Virus record (IMG/VR): IMGVR_UViG_3300025806_000112
Coordinates: 1 to 32,576 of that record
Source: a virus
DNA: 32,576 nucleotides
Direction: 5' to 3' (one strand)
Under the pieces are notes generated by a model. That model had not been told where the DNA came from. It ran no database searches and saw nothing but the letters and a program-made list of their open reading frames with translations. This document shows positions 13,816 through 22,710 of the stretch, in pieces. Position 1 is the first letter of the stretch. The number at the start of each line of letters is the position of its first letter. The position numbers were made by a program, and so were the translations under genes.

Positions 13816-14648
13816 TGGCATTCTTCGGAGCATTTCCAAAAACAAAATATGATTACCCTGGTCACAATAATACTGAAATAGTCGATATATTTAGAACCGC
13901 AAGTGCTGTTGATAGTGGTGTTGACAGGGCAGCTACATACCAAGTGTATTCTTTAGGTGACCAAAGACCAGACCAATTGGCAGAAGAACTATATGGAAAT
14001 CCTGAATTGCATTGGACTTTCTTTGTTGCTAACGTACACCTTAGAAACGGTTGGCCATTATCATACTCGGCATTGGAAAATTATATTGCAAAGAAATATA
14101 ACGGTTTTGCTATGACCTTATATAGAAACGATGTTAACGTTTCAGTTATTGGTGGTGTTGAGACGCCTGGAGATGAACCCGAGTCTAATACCATTGCGGG
14201 TGGCTTTCCTATAGGCTCAATTATAACTGGTACCGGTCATCCCGCGATTGCTACAGCAGAGGCCGAAGACATCCCAGCAATCGATCCTAGCGGAGCCACG
14301 GCTGAAATAATTGGCCGCAGTCCTGATACTAATACTTTATATTTTAGATATACTTCTGATAATATATTTACCGATGGTGAACAATTCTTGGTACGTGATA
14401 GCAATAACGAAACCTATAACATTAATGAGAAATACCTAATACAAGATTGGAAAGCAGCACCACACCATTATGAAGACGCTAATGGCGAATACATTACAAA
14501 TCAAACAAATTTGAACTATAGTGACTATAGCGTTTCATACAACACATATGAGTCTGACCTTAACGACGATCGAAAAAATATAAGGATAATACGAGAAGAA
14601 TACATTGAGGATTTTGTAATTGCATATAGGAAGGCGATAAATGAGTAA
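13815..14648 (+). CDS. 53: Baseplate wedge subunit gp53
   Basis: 277 residues against 196 in T4. The family core is clear: Y-x-x-G-D-Q-R-P-D-Q-LAEELYGNPELHWTFFVANVH, then NGWPLS and a Y-I-A-K-K-Y helix (about residues 48-95), comparable to T4 gp53 PEELANAIYGNPQLYWVLL then YYGWI. A roughly 100-residue Gly/Thr/Ala-rich insertion (about 110-215) follows, then the C-terminal NIRIIREEYIEDFVIAYRKA helix near 256-275. gp53 holds the six wedges together around the hub. It overlaps the gp27 gene by 8 bp. Confidence 0.88.
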   Translation: MAFFGAFPKTKYDYPGHNNTEIVDIFRTASAVDSGVDRAATYQVYSLGDQRPDQLAEELYGNPELHWTFFVANVHLRNGWPLSYSALENYIAKKYNGFAMTLYRNDVNVSVIGGVETPGDEPESNTIAGGFPIGSIITGTGHPAIATAEAEDIPAIDPSGATAEIIGRSPDTNTLYFRYTSDNIFTDGEQFLVRDSNNETYNINEKYLIQDWKAAPHHYEDANGEYITNQTNLNYSDYSVSYNTYESDLNDDRKNIRIIREEYIEDFVIAYRKAINE

Positions 14649-15912
14649 CAACGATGATTATGCCGGAAAATACAAACTCGTTAGCGTAAAACTTAAAAAT
14701 GCAGATGGTAACGAAGCTGATATTAGGCTTATTATAAAAGAAATACAGATTCATGAGTCAATTAATATGACATTTGCTTTGTATTCATTCCACATCATTG
14801 ATGCTGTTATGCTATTAGAAAATCTAGGTGTAACAGGCTCAGAGCAAATAACTTTAGAAATATTATTGAAGGACACTGATACCCTAAAAACCATAGAACT
14901 TTCAGTTATTGATTATGGTGGATATAGCAGACCAAATAACCAATCACAAACATATACTATTACTGCTATAAACCAAACTGCAATGAATGCATCCGTGAAG
15001 CGTATTAGTACAGGCGTTAATGGGAGTGCTTGCGGAATTCTTCAAGACTTATATAGTGAGATTGATCAGAAGAACCCAATAACATTAGAAGACGCCGCAG
15101 ATGAAGGCAACTTTGGCGGAATCATTCCAAACCTTACTTATCGAGATGCATTTGCATATTTGATTTCAAAAGCACAGACTACTAATAATGGTATGTTTTT
15201 CTTTTATGAAACCATTTGGAATGGACAAGTGATTAATAGTTTTGAAAACATGATTAGTTCGGATATTATAGGAAAGTACAGTTTAAATGACGGTGCTGAA
15301 TCTGGCCAAGATAGCGATTTTAATGAGTCGATAGCATACAAAATAAAAAGCATACAATCCGATTTTGGTCTATCAGCCTTTAAAACCTTTAAAGAAGGCG
15401 GTGCTACGTCTAAAACTCATATGATTGATATATCAACTAAAGAATATACTGAGTATTTTTTTGATATAAGTAAGGATGATATGCCATCTTTTAGTAAAGA
15501 CTACGTTGTCTCAGATAATTATCATATAGATTTAGCTGACACTGAAGGAGCTTATTTTGTTTCAAACCGAAACGTAAAAGCATATGATGGCAAGTTTGAA
15601 AATTTTAGTCAACACACCGACACAAGCTTATACAAAAAGCGAGCACTGCTTAGTAATTTATATGCAATGTCGCATACTATTGATATAACTGGGTCAGATA
15701 GTATTTCTTCTGGCAAAACTTTAGAAATTGCATTGCAGCAAGCTACCGATCCTACAATAGTTGATGTACACCACGATGAAATGTTGAGCGGCAATTATCT
15801 TATTACTGAAGTTGTTCACAAGTTTAATGATAATGGTGTGTATTATGCAACTGTTACTATTAAGAAAGATTCTTTTGATAGAAAGTTAATGATGAGAGGA
15901 GGAATATTTTGA
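14641..15912 (+). CDS. 27: Baseplate hub protein (gp27-like)
   Basis: 423 residues (T4 gp27 is 391). Forms the trimeric hub ring that carries the gp5 spike and adapts six-fold to three-fold symmetry. Beta-rich N-terminal domain with E-I-Q-I-H-E-S-I near 30-37 and IDAVMLLENLGVTGSEQITL near 53-72, which is the usual phage hub (P2 gpD / T4 gp27) strand pattern; middle part with YRDAFAYLISKAQTTNNGMF near 171-190; C-terminal strands end in D-R-K-L-M-M-R-G-G. Position directly before gp5 and after gp53 fits. Its TGA overlaps the gp5 ATG by one base. Confidence 0.82.
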   Translation: MSNNDDYAGKYKLVSVKLKNADGNEADIRLIIKEIQIHESINMTFALYSFHIIDAVMLLENLGVTGSEQITLEILLKDTDTLKTIELSVIDYGGYSRPNNQSQTYTITAINQTAMNASVKRISTGVNGSACGILQDLYSEIDQKNPITLEDAADEGNFGGIIPNLTYRDAFAYLISKAQTTNNGMFFFYETIWNGQVINSFENMISSDIIGKYSLNDGAESGQDSDFNESIAYKIKSIQSDFGLSAFKTFKEGGATSKTHMIDISTKEYTEYFFDISKDDMPSFSKDYVVSDNYHIDLADTEGAYFVSNRNVKAYDGKFENFSQHTDTSLYKKRALLSNLYAMSHTIDITGSDSISSGKTLEIALQQATDPTIVDVHHDEMLSGNYLITEVVHKFNDNGVYYATVTIKKDSFDRKLMMRGGIF

Positions 15913-16808
15913 TGGAATGGTTTACCGGAGTGATTGAAGATATAAATGACCCAATGATGATGAACCGAGTTAGGGTTCGCTGTTTTGGTATTCATACTAA
16001 TAACCTATCAAAGATAAAACTTGAAAATTTACCATGGGCTTTAGTAATGTTACCAACTACATCATCGGGTGTAAACGGTTTAAGACAGTCTATACACGGC
16101 CTATTAAACGGCTCGTGGGTGGTTGGTTTCTTTAGAGATGGTGCAGGTAAACAAGATCCGATTATAATGGGAACTGTTGCAAGCACATCATTAGTTGGGC
16201 CAGACAAAACTGTTGGGTTTAACGATCCAAGTGGTACTTATCCTAAAGCAACTCACATTGAAGAACCTGATGTAAATAGATTGGCAAGAGCTGGAGATAA
16301 AGAAACTGATATTCCAACCTTAAAAACTGATTCGGTTACAACTGAAGTACCTGATGCGCTTGGTGCCACTTGGTCAGAACCAGTTACTCCTTATGCACCT
16401 GTATATCCATTCAATACTGTTAACGAAAGTTTATCTGGTCACGTTAACGAAGTAGATGATACTAAAGGCGCTGAAAGATTGCATGAATATCATAAGTCAG
16501 GAACCTTTAAAGAAATACATCCTGATGGCACAACTGTTACTAGAATCAAATTAGATAACTACGAAATAGTATATGGAAACGATTTCTGCAATGTAAAAGG
16601 TAATGTTGCATTGACAATTAACGCAAACTGTTCTACTTATATAAAAGGTAACTGGGATGTTAAAGTTGATGGCGAAGTAAAACATGTATTTGCTAAAACT
16701 TTAACAACTGAGGTAGGCGGTGATGTCACTGAAACGTTTAGCTCTAATCAAACTACTAAAGTATCGGGTAATATTGATATTGATGCTACAAGAGTTGACA
16801 TTAACTAA
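15912..16808 (+). CDS. 5: Central spike / hub protein gp5, no lysozyme domain
   Basis: 298 residues from the ATG at 15912 (AGGAGG at 15897-15902, 9-nt spacing; the gp27 TGA overlaps). A TTG one codon upstream is also possible. Residues 1-95 form the OB-fold (WFTGVIEDINDP...NRVRVRCFGIH...GSWVVGFFRDGAGKQDPIIM), then a linker, then residues about 185-298 with HEYHKSGTFKEIHPDGTTVT leading into a repetitive beta-helix (GNVALTI, GNWDVKV, GGDVTETF, GNIDIDA). The T4 lysozyme domain between OB-fold and beta-helix is missing, as in other marine T4-like phages, so this protein makes a puncturing spike without its own cell-wall enzyme. Confidence 0.92.
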   Translation: MEWFTGVIEDINDPMMMNRVRVRCFGIHTNNLSKIKLENLPWALVMLPTTSSGVNGLRQSIHGLLNGSWVVGFFRDGAGKQDPIIMGTVASTSLVGPDKTVGFNDPSGTYPKATHIEEPDVNRLARAGDKETDIPTLKTDSVTTEVPDALGATWSEPVTPYAPVYPFNTVNESLSGHVNEVDDTKGAERLHEYHKSGTFKEIHPDGTTVTRIKLDNYEIVYGNDFCNVKGNVALTINANCSTYIKGNWDVKVDGEVKHVFAKTLTTEVGGDVTETFSSNQTTKVSGNIDIDATRVDIN

Positions 16809-17320
16809 TGAGTGTTTTATCGATACCGCCAAACTTCCCGTTTGGTCAATTTGAAAACACTTTAACTATCACTGATGGCCTTGGAACTTTTGTTAATGAG
16901 AACAGAGCAAACGCTGCCGAAACAAAACCATATGAATCTAAAACGGTTTCATTTGTTGCGGTCGGTAGCTCTGACAGCCAAGGCGCATTAGTTACTACTG
17001 CATCCGGAATGCCACCGGGGATTAATTTTGTTGATGAAGGGTCTGGTAAATTGCATCTTGTCGGAACGCCAAGCGATTCGATTATACCAACATATTCTGG
17101 TAACGTATACGAAAAGGGTAATGGTAGTGTTAGTACAGGCGGTACTCCTTCATCATATACATTAGGCGATGCTGTTAACATTTATAAAGAATTTACTGTT
17201 ACTGTTAAAAGCAAAGATAATGCAACAGCTCAATTAGTTTTACCATTGTTTGTCATAAAGGATTGGAACACTGAAATGAATAGTTTAGTAAATAAAGTTA
17301 ATAGCGAATATCCGGAGTAA
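16808..17320 (+). CDS. Putative Ig-fold (He_PIG-like) virion protein
   Basis: 170 residues. The centre has S-G-M-P-P-G-I-N-F near 66-74 and GSGKLHLVGTPSD near 78-90, the P-P-G-L-x-x-D-x-x-x-G-x-L-x-G-T-P pattern of putative Ig (He_PIG) domains. An F-T-V-T-V-K strand and a long hydrophobic strand (AQLVLPLFVIKDW) end the fold, then a short helix. It overlaps gp5 by one base and precedes the PAAR tip, so it probably belongs to the spike or hub. No T4 homologue recognised; could decorate the spike or assist its folding. Confidence 0.7.
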   Translation: MSVLSIPPNFPFGQFENTLTITDGLGTFVNENRANAAETKPYESKTVSFVAVGSSDSQGALVTTASGMPPGINFVDEGSGKLHLVGTPSDSIIPTYSGNVYEKGNGSVSTGGTPSSYTLGDAVNIYKEFTVTVKSKDNATAQLVLPLFVIKDWNTEMNSLVNKVNSEYPE

Positions 17321-17323
17321 TTT

Positions 17324-17614
17324 ATGGCAAGACCTGCAGCAAGAGACGGTGATTTAGACACTGGCCACGGACCCTGGCCCCCACGTGCTAATACATCAAA
17401 AAGCAGTAACGTTTTTGTTAATGGTAAAGGTTCTTTACGAAAAGGTGATTCATATGATGTTCACTGTGTTGGGTCAAGCTGTCATGTAGGTGCAGCAAAG
17501 AAAGGATCAGGAACGGTATTCATTAATGGGCGTGATGCAATGCGAATAGCTGATCCAATTACATGCGGTTCCTTTATTGCTCAAGGATCTAATAATGTTT
17601 TTATTGGCAAATGA
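17324..17614 (+). CDS. 5.4: PAAR-type spike tip protein (gp5.4)
   Basis: 96 residues, T4 gp5.4 is 97. Sharp tip of the central spike, capping the gp5 beta-helix. It opens ARPAARDGD, with G-H-G-P-W-P-P-R, then repeated V-F-V-N-G-K-G / V-F-I-N-G-R-D / V-F-I-G strands that give the pyramid its three-fold layers. His15, His47, His54 and Cys81 (with Cys48 and Cys53 near) are candidates for the metal ion at the apex. The gap to the previous stop is 3 bp. Neighbour order gp5, Ig protein, PAAR, gp25 is consistent. Confidence 0.93.
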   Translation: MARPAARDGDLDTGHGPWPPRANTSKSSNVFVNGKGSLRKGDSYDVHCVGSSCHVGAAKKGSGTVFINGRDAMRIADPITCGSFIAQGSNNVFIGK

Positions 17615-17616
17615 TA

Positions 17617-17687
17617 ATAAATACTAACTATTAAATAGTAGTATAAGAAAATGTTTATAAATATTAACTATTAGATAGGAGTATTAA
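17617..17687 (+). repeat. 40-bp-offset duplication of a late promoter/leader
   Basis: Copy A 17617-17647 and copy B 17657-17687 match at 26 of 31 positions. B has a perfect TATAAATA and an AGGAG ribosome site for gp25. A has AATAAATA and AGTAG in the same places, so A looks like a decayed (or weaker) copy. The shared part includes TAACTATTA just after the promoter box. Confidence 0.85.
17656..17663 (+). promoter_or_regulatory. T4-type late promoter for gp25-gp6 block
   Basis: Perfect TATAAATA, expected start near 17669, about 19 bases before the gp25 ATG with AGGAG (17677-17681) in the leader. Same box-plus-TAAC arrangement as at 31670. Confidence 0.82.
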
Positions 17688-18086
17688 ATGAGTATCGTAT
17701 CAGCTTTAAAAGCGGAGTACAGTGATTTCGACCTTACGTTAAAACCGCATCCTGAAAGAGGTGACATTGTTCCGCTTAAAGATCTTGCTGCGGTGAAGAA
17801 CTCAATTAAAAACATACTTAATACTAGGCCTGGAGAAAGACCTTTCGCTCCGACCTTTGGTTGCGATTTATATAACTATTTGTTTGAGCCGGATGATATA
17901 ATAACAAGAGCAGCAATAAGACGAGCTATTAATGACAGCTTACTCACGTTTGAGCCTAGATTTAAAGTCAAAGACATTGACCTAAGCACGGACAATAATA
18001 ACACTTACCATATCACTATCAGCGGCATTATTATAAACTCGCAAAGAGATGTAGATATAACCCTTCTTATTAAGAGATTTTCATAA
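17688..18086 (+). CDS. 25: Baseplate wedge subunit gp25
   Basis: 132 residues, exactly the T4 length. Small wedge protein that joins the sheath start to the wedge (gp6/gp53). The family core is K-x-S-I-K-N-I-L-N-T-R-P-G-E-R-P-F-A-P-T-F-G-C-D-L near residues 37-60, then Y-N-Y-L-F-E and a two-strand end (YHITISGII, QRDVDITLLIKR). It sits behind its own late promoter and ends immediately before the gp6 ATG. Confidence 0.97.
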   Translation: MSIVSALKAEYSDFDLTLKPHPERGDIVPLKDLAAVKNSIKNILNTRPGERPFAPTFGCDLYNYLFEPDDIITRAAIRRAINDSLLTFEPRFKVKDIDLSTDNNNTYHITISGIIINSQRDVDITLLIKRFS

Positions 18087-19952
18087 ATGGCTAATACAGT
18101 TTCCAATATATCAAATTTAGACTTTACGTCAATCCGTCAAGAACTTAAAGACTTTTTGCAGGATCAAGAAGAATTCATCGATTACGACTTTGAAGGGTCC
18201 GGCATTAGTTCACTTGTAGACCTTCTTGCTTATAACACTCATATGAATGCAATGATGGCGCATTTGACGGTCAATGAACCATTTCTTGAAACCGCTCAAT
18301 TAAGATCTAATATTGTATCACATGCATATACTTTAGGTTATATACCTAAGTCAGCTGAATCTGCAAAAGCTACTTTAGACGTAGTGGTTACTGGGACTGC
18401 GGCATCACCTACGCAAATAGTGTTTCCTGATGGGTTTAAATTTAGCGGAAAGATAAACAGTAAAGAATATACGTTTATTACCGACAACTCTTATGTAGCA
18501 ATTAAAGACGCTAATAACCAATTTACTTATAATGATGTTAGTGTTATTGAGGGCAAGGCAAAGACTGATAGGTATAACGTCGATGGGTTAATACCTAATC
18601 AGCAATTTATACTGACTTCTGATAACGCTGACATAACTACTCTTAAAGTTACGGTATACGAGAACGCTTCTGCAACTATAGGTGAAACTTACACGTTATT
18701 TACTGAAATTGCAACAGTCGGGCCACGACAAAGGGCGTACTTTCTTAAAGAAAACCAGTTCGGCAAATACTCGGTGTTCTTCGGTGATAATAATATTTCG
18801 TTAAAACCGACTAATGGAAGCGTTATAGAATTAACGTATATTGAGACTGTGGGTAAAGCCTCGAATGGCATAAATGATTTGAATGCGGCTACGCCAATTA
18901 CCGATATTGATCCGACAGTAGCTTCAGTTGCAACATCATTCTCAGGCGATCTTTTATATACATTCGGTGGGCGGGTAAAGGAAGGCGACGAATCAATACG
19001 ACGGAACGCACCTATTTATCATGCTACTCAAGATCGCGCTGTGACTGCAAATGATTACCGTAGTCTTATTTTAAATAGATTTCAAGAACTTGTTGATTGC
19101 TCGGTATGGGGAGGCGAAGAAGCTGATCCGCCTATATACGGAAAAGTATTCATTGCTCCAGCTGTACCTGCCGGTGAAAAAATACCATCATCGCTTAAAA
19201 GCAACATTCTTGCGTATCTTAAAAACAAAAATATCGGCGCAATAGTTCCAGAGATAGTTGATAGCGAATACGCGTTTATTGAACTTTTTATTGGTGTTAA
19301 TTATAATCCAAATAAAACTCAACTATCAGAAGCCAATCTTAAAGAATCGGTTCGTTCATATGTTACACGATATAACAATGAAATATTGAACAGGTTTAAT
19401 ACCGTCTTCAGAGCATCTAACTTCTTAAGTGATCTTGATTCATTAGACGAAGGAATCATAAGTTCAGTTACTCGAGCAAAATTGTATAAGATACTTTTAC
19501 CAAATCCAACAAAGCCTGAAGATTATTCAATTAAGTTCCCATGTAGAATTTATGCCGAATTTGGCGAGGAAGGTGGCACTATACAGTCAAGTGTTTTCCA
19601 AGTTGAAGGTGTCAACATGCGTGTTGGCGATGAATTTATCACTGATGACCCTTTACGTTTAAGACTATTCTTTTATGATGCAGTTACAGGCAATAAGATA
19701 AACCAATATAATAACGTTGGATATATCGATCTTGAAAAGGGCGAAGTTGTAATTACGAATGTTAAGTTTGACTTAGCAAATCCAATTACACTTAAAGTTC
19801 AACCAGATTCATATGACATTGCCCCAATTTATAACCAGTTGATATACATCAAGACTGAGGATGTTAACATTGAAATGCGACTCGATACCATATCGGTAAA
19901 TGGCTCAAATGGTATTGCCGCGTTTAAAACTTTCAGTCGCCACGAGGATTAA
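18087..19952 (+). CDS. 6: Baseplate wedge subunit gp6
   Basis: 621 residues (T4 gp6 is 660). Core wedge protein whose dimers form the continuous iris of the baseplate; Baseplate_J-like. N-terminal FTSIRQELKDFLQDQEEFID with DLLAYNTHMNAMMAHLTVNE near residues 47-66 is the conserved gp6 start. FFGDNNISLKPTNGSVIELTY near 231-252 (shown in part) and APIYHATQDRAVTANDYRSL near 304-325 carry the J-type centre, where V-T-x-x-D-Y is typical. C-terminal beta-rich domain. It follows gp25 with no gap; 6 bp to the next gene. Confidence 0.95.
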   Translation: MANTVSNISNLDFTSIRQELKDFLQDQEEFIDYDFEGSGISSLVDLLAYNTHMNAMMAHLTVNEPFLETAQLRSNIVSHAYTLGYIPKSAESAKATLDVVVTGTAASPTQIVFPDGFKFSGKINSKEYTFITDNSYVAIKDANNQFTYNDVSVIEGKAKTDRYNVDGLIPNQQFILTSDNADITTLKVTVYENASATIGETYTLFTEIATVGPRQRAYFLKENQFGKYSVFFGDNNISLKPTNGSVIELTYIETVGKASNGINDLNAATPITDIDPTVASVATSFSGDLLYTFGGRVKEGDESIRRNAPIYHATQDRAVTANDYRSLILNRFQELVDCSVWGGEEADPPIYGKVFIAPAVPAGEKIPSSLKSNILAYLKNKNIGAIVPEIVDSEYAFIELFIGVNYNPNKTQLSEANLKESVRSYVTRYNNEILNRFNTVFRASNFLSDLDSLDEGIISSVTRAKLYKILLPNPTKPEDYSIKFPCRIYAEFGEEGGTIQSSVFQVEGVNMRVGDEFITDDPLRLRLFFYDAVTGNKINQYNNVGYIDLEKGEVVITNVKFDLANPITLKVQPDSYDIAPIYNQLIYIKTEDVNIEMRLDTISVNGSNGIAAFKTFSRHED

Positions 19953-19958
19953 TCGACA

Positions 19959-22199
19959 ATGGCATATAGCGAAGACATTAGATTAAATGAACTGATACCT
20001 GACTCGATCTTTCCGGCTGCAGAAAATTATGTTGCCTTATTGAAAAAGTATTATGAGTATATGAATCTTGAGGACAACCCTTCAAACCTTATAAATCTTG
20101 ATACTAACCAACGTGATCTTGAAACTGCAAGCAAGCTATTCTTAAGTAGGATTTACCAAGAGATAGGCGAATCATATTTTCCTAACCCTGATGTTGAGTC
20201 AGACACAGCAACAGTATTATCAAACTTAAACGTAATATACCGCGCCAAGGGTTCGTTAGAATCAATAAATGCTTTATTTAGTATTGTTTTTGGCGAGCAA
20301 GTAGAATATTGGTTACCTAAGACCTTGCTATTCAAAACGTCTCAAGGCGATTGGCAACAAGATTATTCTGTTACATGCGACATTATTTCAGGCGATGTAA
20401 TTGATCTTATTGGTGTTTTTGCGACGGTTACTACACAGCTTCCTGGGCAACCAGTTCAAACTTTTGATGTTGAAATAAACCGAATAGAAATACTTGATGA
20501 TACTAAATGTAGAATATACATTTCAAGATTTAGTGTTAATGCGTTCTATGAAGGATCGGTAATTACTCATAACGATGTTGAATGCCGTTTAACCGCGACT
20601 ACTAATATAATTCTTAACAGAGTTTCTGATGGAGAAGGCTTCGGCCGCGGCGTATTATACAGCTTAGATTCATTGCCGAGAAATACCGTAAAAGACAATT
20701 TAGGTATATACTCTCAAGGTGTTTCTGACCGGTTGGGCAAGTATTTTAATGAGGCGGTGTCTCAAAGGCGGTATCTTGAAGACGGTAACCGAATTGACCG
20801 TTATGGAATAGAAGTGGTAACTCGTAATAGTTATACTGATGGGTTAATAATTGAAGATGTAATACGCGATTACGCGACATACCGAACAATAAAGTACGGC
20901 AACATTTTAACTAATGTGAGTTATGGTAGTGATGGGTCTAGACGTGTATCAAGAAAAACTGATGATGAAACAAACCCAGCACCTAATGTAAAAATTGATT
21001 GGGATGTTATCATTGAAGAAATGATAAAAATTGCTGATGGTGTTACAGGCGGTACCTTTGAAGCGTTCTTTAACGAGGATGTTGGAGGTCGACTTCGTGG
21101 TAACATATCTGTGACTGATCCTGTAACCAATACTATAACTTTAGATGATGTTGAAATTCTTGTTAGGCGTTTAATGGGGTTTCCTATTAAAGCAGAACAA
21201 TTTACGTGGATACAAACTAATATTGAAACTGCTCTATTAGCAATAGCTTATCCTCAGCCTACTCCAAATTCTAATGGTAGTTTAAAAATTCTGCCAATAA
21301 CATTAAGCGAAACCGGTGGAATCGCAACTGAAAGACTAAGTGTACTTGGCTATGATTATCCAGAAACTTTTGTGTCGGTAATATATCCGGACGAAACCAG
21401 TGACCCAGCCATTTACATAATGACTTCGGAGTTTGTTGCTAGGTCGTCTGGTTATTATAATGACGTTACTGGTTTTACTTCTGATAGTTCAAAAATTCAA
21501 GATAACGATTTTTACCAAGACTATTCATACGTAATAAAGTCAGGTGTTACCTTTGATCAATTCCGTAACGTGATTTATAAAATGACTCACCCCGCAGGAA
21601 TGAAGGTATTTAGTGAACAACTAATTAGCCAAACTATTGGGATAACCTCAGACATTGATACGTTACTCGCATTTATTTACAACCGTTTATTTTATGACTT
21701 GGCCTTTTCAGTCGATAATTATGACCATTTTGTAATGACTAAACCACGGTTTGATGAAGCCTTTTCAGGGGATGGCATAGATCAGAAAACATTCACAAAG
21801 CAATTACAAGATATTGCCGAATCGTTAGAGCATTCTTATGAATATACTTTCACAAAAATTCTCGATGAAACTTTATTACTTGACCAAATTGATGATTCTA
21901 AATACATAATGACTAAAGCGTTCATTGATCAGGCTAATGCTAGTAATATAAATAGTTATAACCTAACAAAAGTAATATTAGATATTGCACACGTTGATAG
22001 CGAAGGCTTACCTTTACTATTTGAAGTTAGCAAAGGCTTTACTGATAACGTTATCGTTACTGATACCGGCGGCGTATATACATATAGTTTCTATTATGAT
22101 TACCAAACCGAAGGGCTATACGTTGAGGATGGGCTGAACAGCGATATCCCAGGCATTGGCTATGTAGGACTTACAGCAATAAACCCGTTTAATACTTAG
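19959..22199 (+). CDS. Baseplate wedge protein, gp7-like by position
   Basis: 746 residues (T4 gp7 is 1032). N-terminal LNELIPDSIFPAAENYVALL, then KKYYEYMNLEDNP and an R-A-K-G-S-L-E-S-I-N-A-L-F-x-I-V-F-G-E segment near 94-112 look like the N-terminal part of T4-type wedge proteins that follow gp6 in marine phages. Middle part beta-rich. Residues about 593-690 have degenerate repeats of about 19 residues (M/F/L-T-K-x-x-x-D). The C-terminal end is Tyr/Gly-rich. Order after gp6 favours gp7; direct sequence likeness to T4 gp7 is not clear to me. Confidence 0.6.
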   Translation: MAYSEDIRLNELIPDSIFPAAENYVALLKKYYEYMNLEDNPSNLINLDTNQRDLETASKLFLSRIYQEIGESYFPNPDVESDTATVLSNLNVIYRAKGSLESINALFSIVFGEQVEYWLPKTLLFKTSQGDWQQDYSVTCDIISGDVIDLIGVFATVTTQLPGQPVQTFDVEINRIEILDDTKCRIYISRFSVNAFYEGSVITHNDVECRLTATTNIILNRVSDGEGFGRGVLYSLDSLPRNTVKDNLGIYSQGVSDRLGKYFNEAVSQRRYLEDGNRIDRYGIEVVTRNSYTDGLIIEDVIRDYATYRTIKYGNILTNVSYGSDGSRRVSRKTDDETNPAPNVKIDWDVIIEEMIKIADGVTGGTFEAFFNEDVGGRLRGNISVTDPVTNTITLDDVEILVRRLMGFPIKAEQFTWIQTNIETALLAIAYPQPTPNSNGSLKILPITLSETGGIATERLSVLGYDYPETFVSVIYPDETSDPAIYIMTSEFVARSSGYYNDVTGFTSDSSKIQDNDFYQDYSYVIKSGVTFDQFRNVIYKMTHPAGMKVFSEQLISQTIGITSDIDTLLAFIYNRLFYDLAFSVDNYDHFVMTKPRFDEAFSGDGIDQKTFTKQLQDIAESLEHSYEYTFTKILDETLLLDQIDDSKYIMTKAFIDQANASNINSYNLTKVILDIAHVDSEGLPLLFEVSKGFTDNVIVTDTGGVYTYSFYYDYQTEGLYVEDGLNSDIPGIGYVGLTAINPFNT

Positions 22200-22212
22200 A
22201 GGAAAACCAAAC

Positions 22213-22698
22213 ATGTTACTTGATGAAAATTTAAAAGCTAGTGGTAAATTAAGAATTACCAAAATTAAAAGTGATGGGACTAAAGAAATCTCATTACATA
22301 AAAACCTTGTAGTTGATGTAGGACTTGCATACATTGCTCAGCGTATGGTTAATGCCGGTGGTGTTACTGGCGAAAACAGCGGTCACCTTTTTCCAGCTCA
22401 AATGAGTCATATGGGAATTGGTGAAGGCACCGCTGCACCTATCGCAGGTAATACTGCTTTAGGAACTACTACCACTTTAGGTCGTCAACCTTTAACTACC
22501 GCAGCGGTTAACGTTGATAACATTACATATGAAGCAACATTTAACCCAGGGCAAGGAACTGGTGCTTTAGTTGAAGCTGGTATATTCAATAGCGCTACAG
22601 GCGGTGTTATGTTATGCCGTACGCAATTTCCAATTGTAACTAAAGAAGCCGATGATACTATCATCATCCAGTGGACAGTTTCAATCGCAGCAGCTTAA
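22213..22698 (+). CDS. Small virion protein, tail fibre/adaptor type
   Basis: 161 residues. N-terminal strand region followed by NLVVDVGLAYIAQRM near 36-50 and SHMGIGEGTAAPIAGNTALG near 71-90, then T-Y-E-A-T-F, VEAGIFNSATGGVMLCRTQF and a terminal IIQWTVSIAAA strand. This N-L-V-x-x-x-G...M-G-V-G-x-G-T-x-x-x-A-x-x-x-T-x-L pattern occurs in small structural proteins of several tailed phages, usually near baseplate or fibre genes. No T4 counterpart known to me. GAGGAAAAC precedes the ATG. Lies between the gp7-like and gp8 genes, so probably a baseplate periphery part. Confidence 0.7.
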   Translation: MLLDENLKASGKLRITKIKSDGTKEISLHKNLVVDVGLAYIAQRMVNAGGVTGENSGHLFPAQMSHMGIGEGTAAPIAGNTALGTTTTLGRQPLTTAAVNVDNITYEATFNPGQGTGALVEAGIFNSATGGVMLCRTQFPIVTKEADDTIIIQWTVSIAAA

Positions 22699-22710
22699 TA
22701 AGAGTTAACT

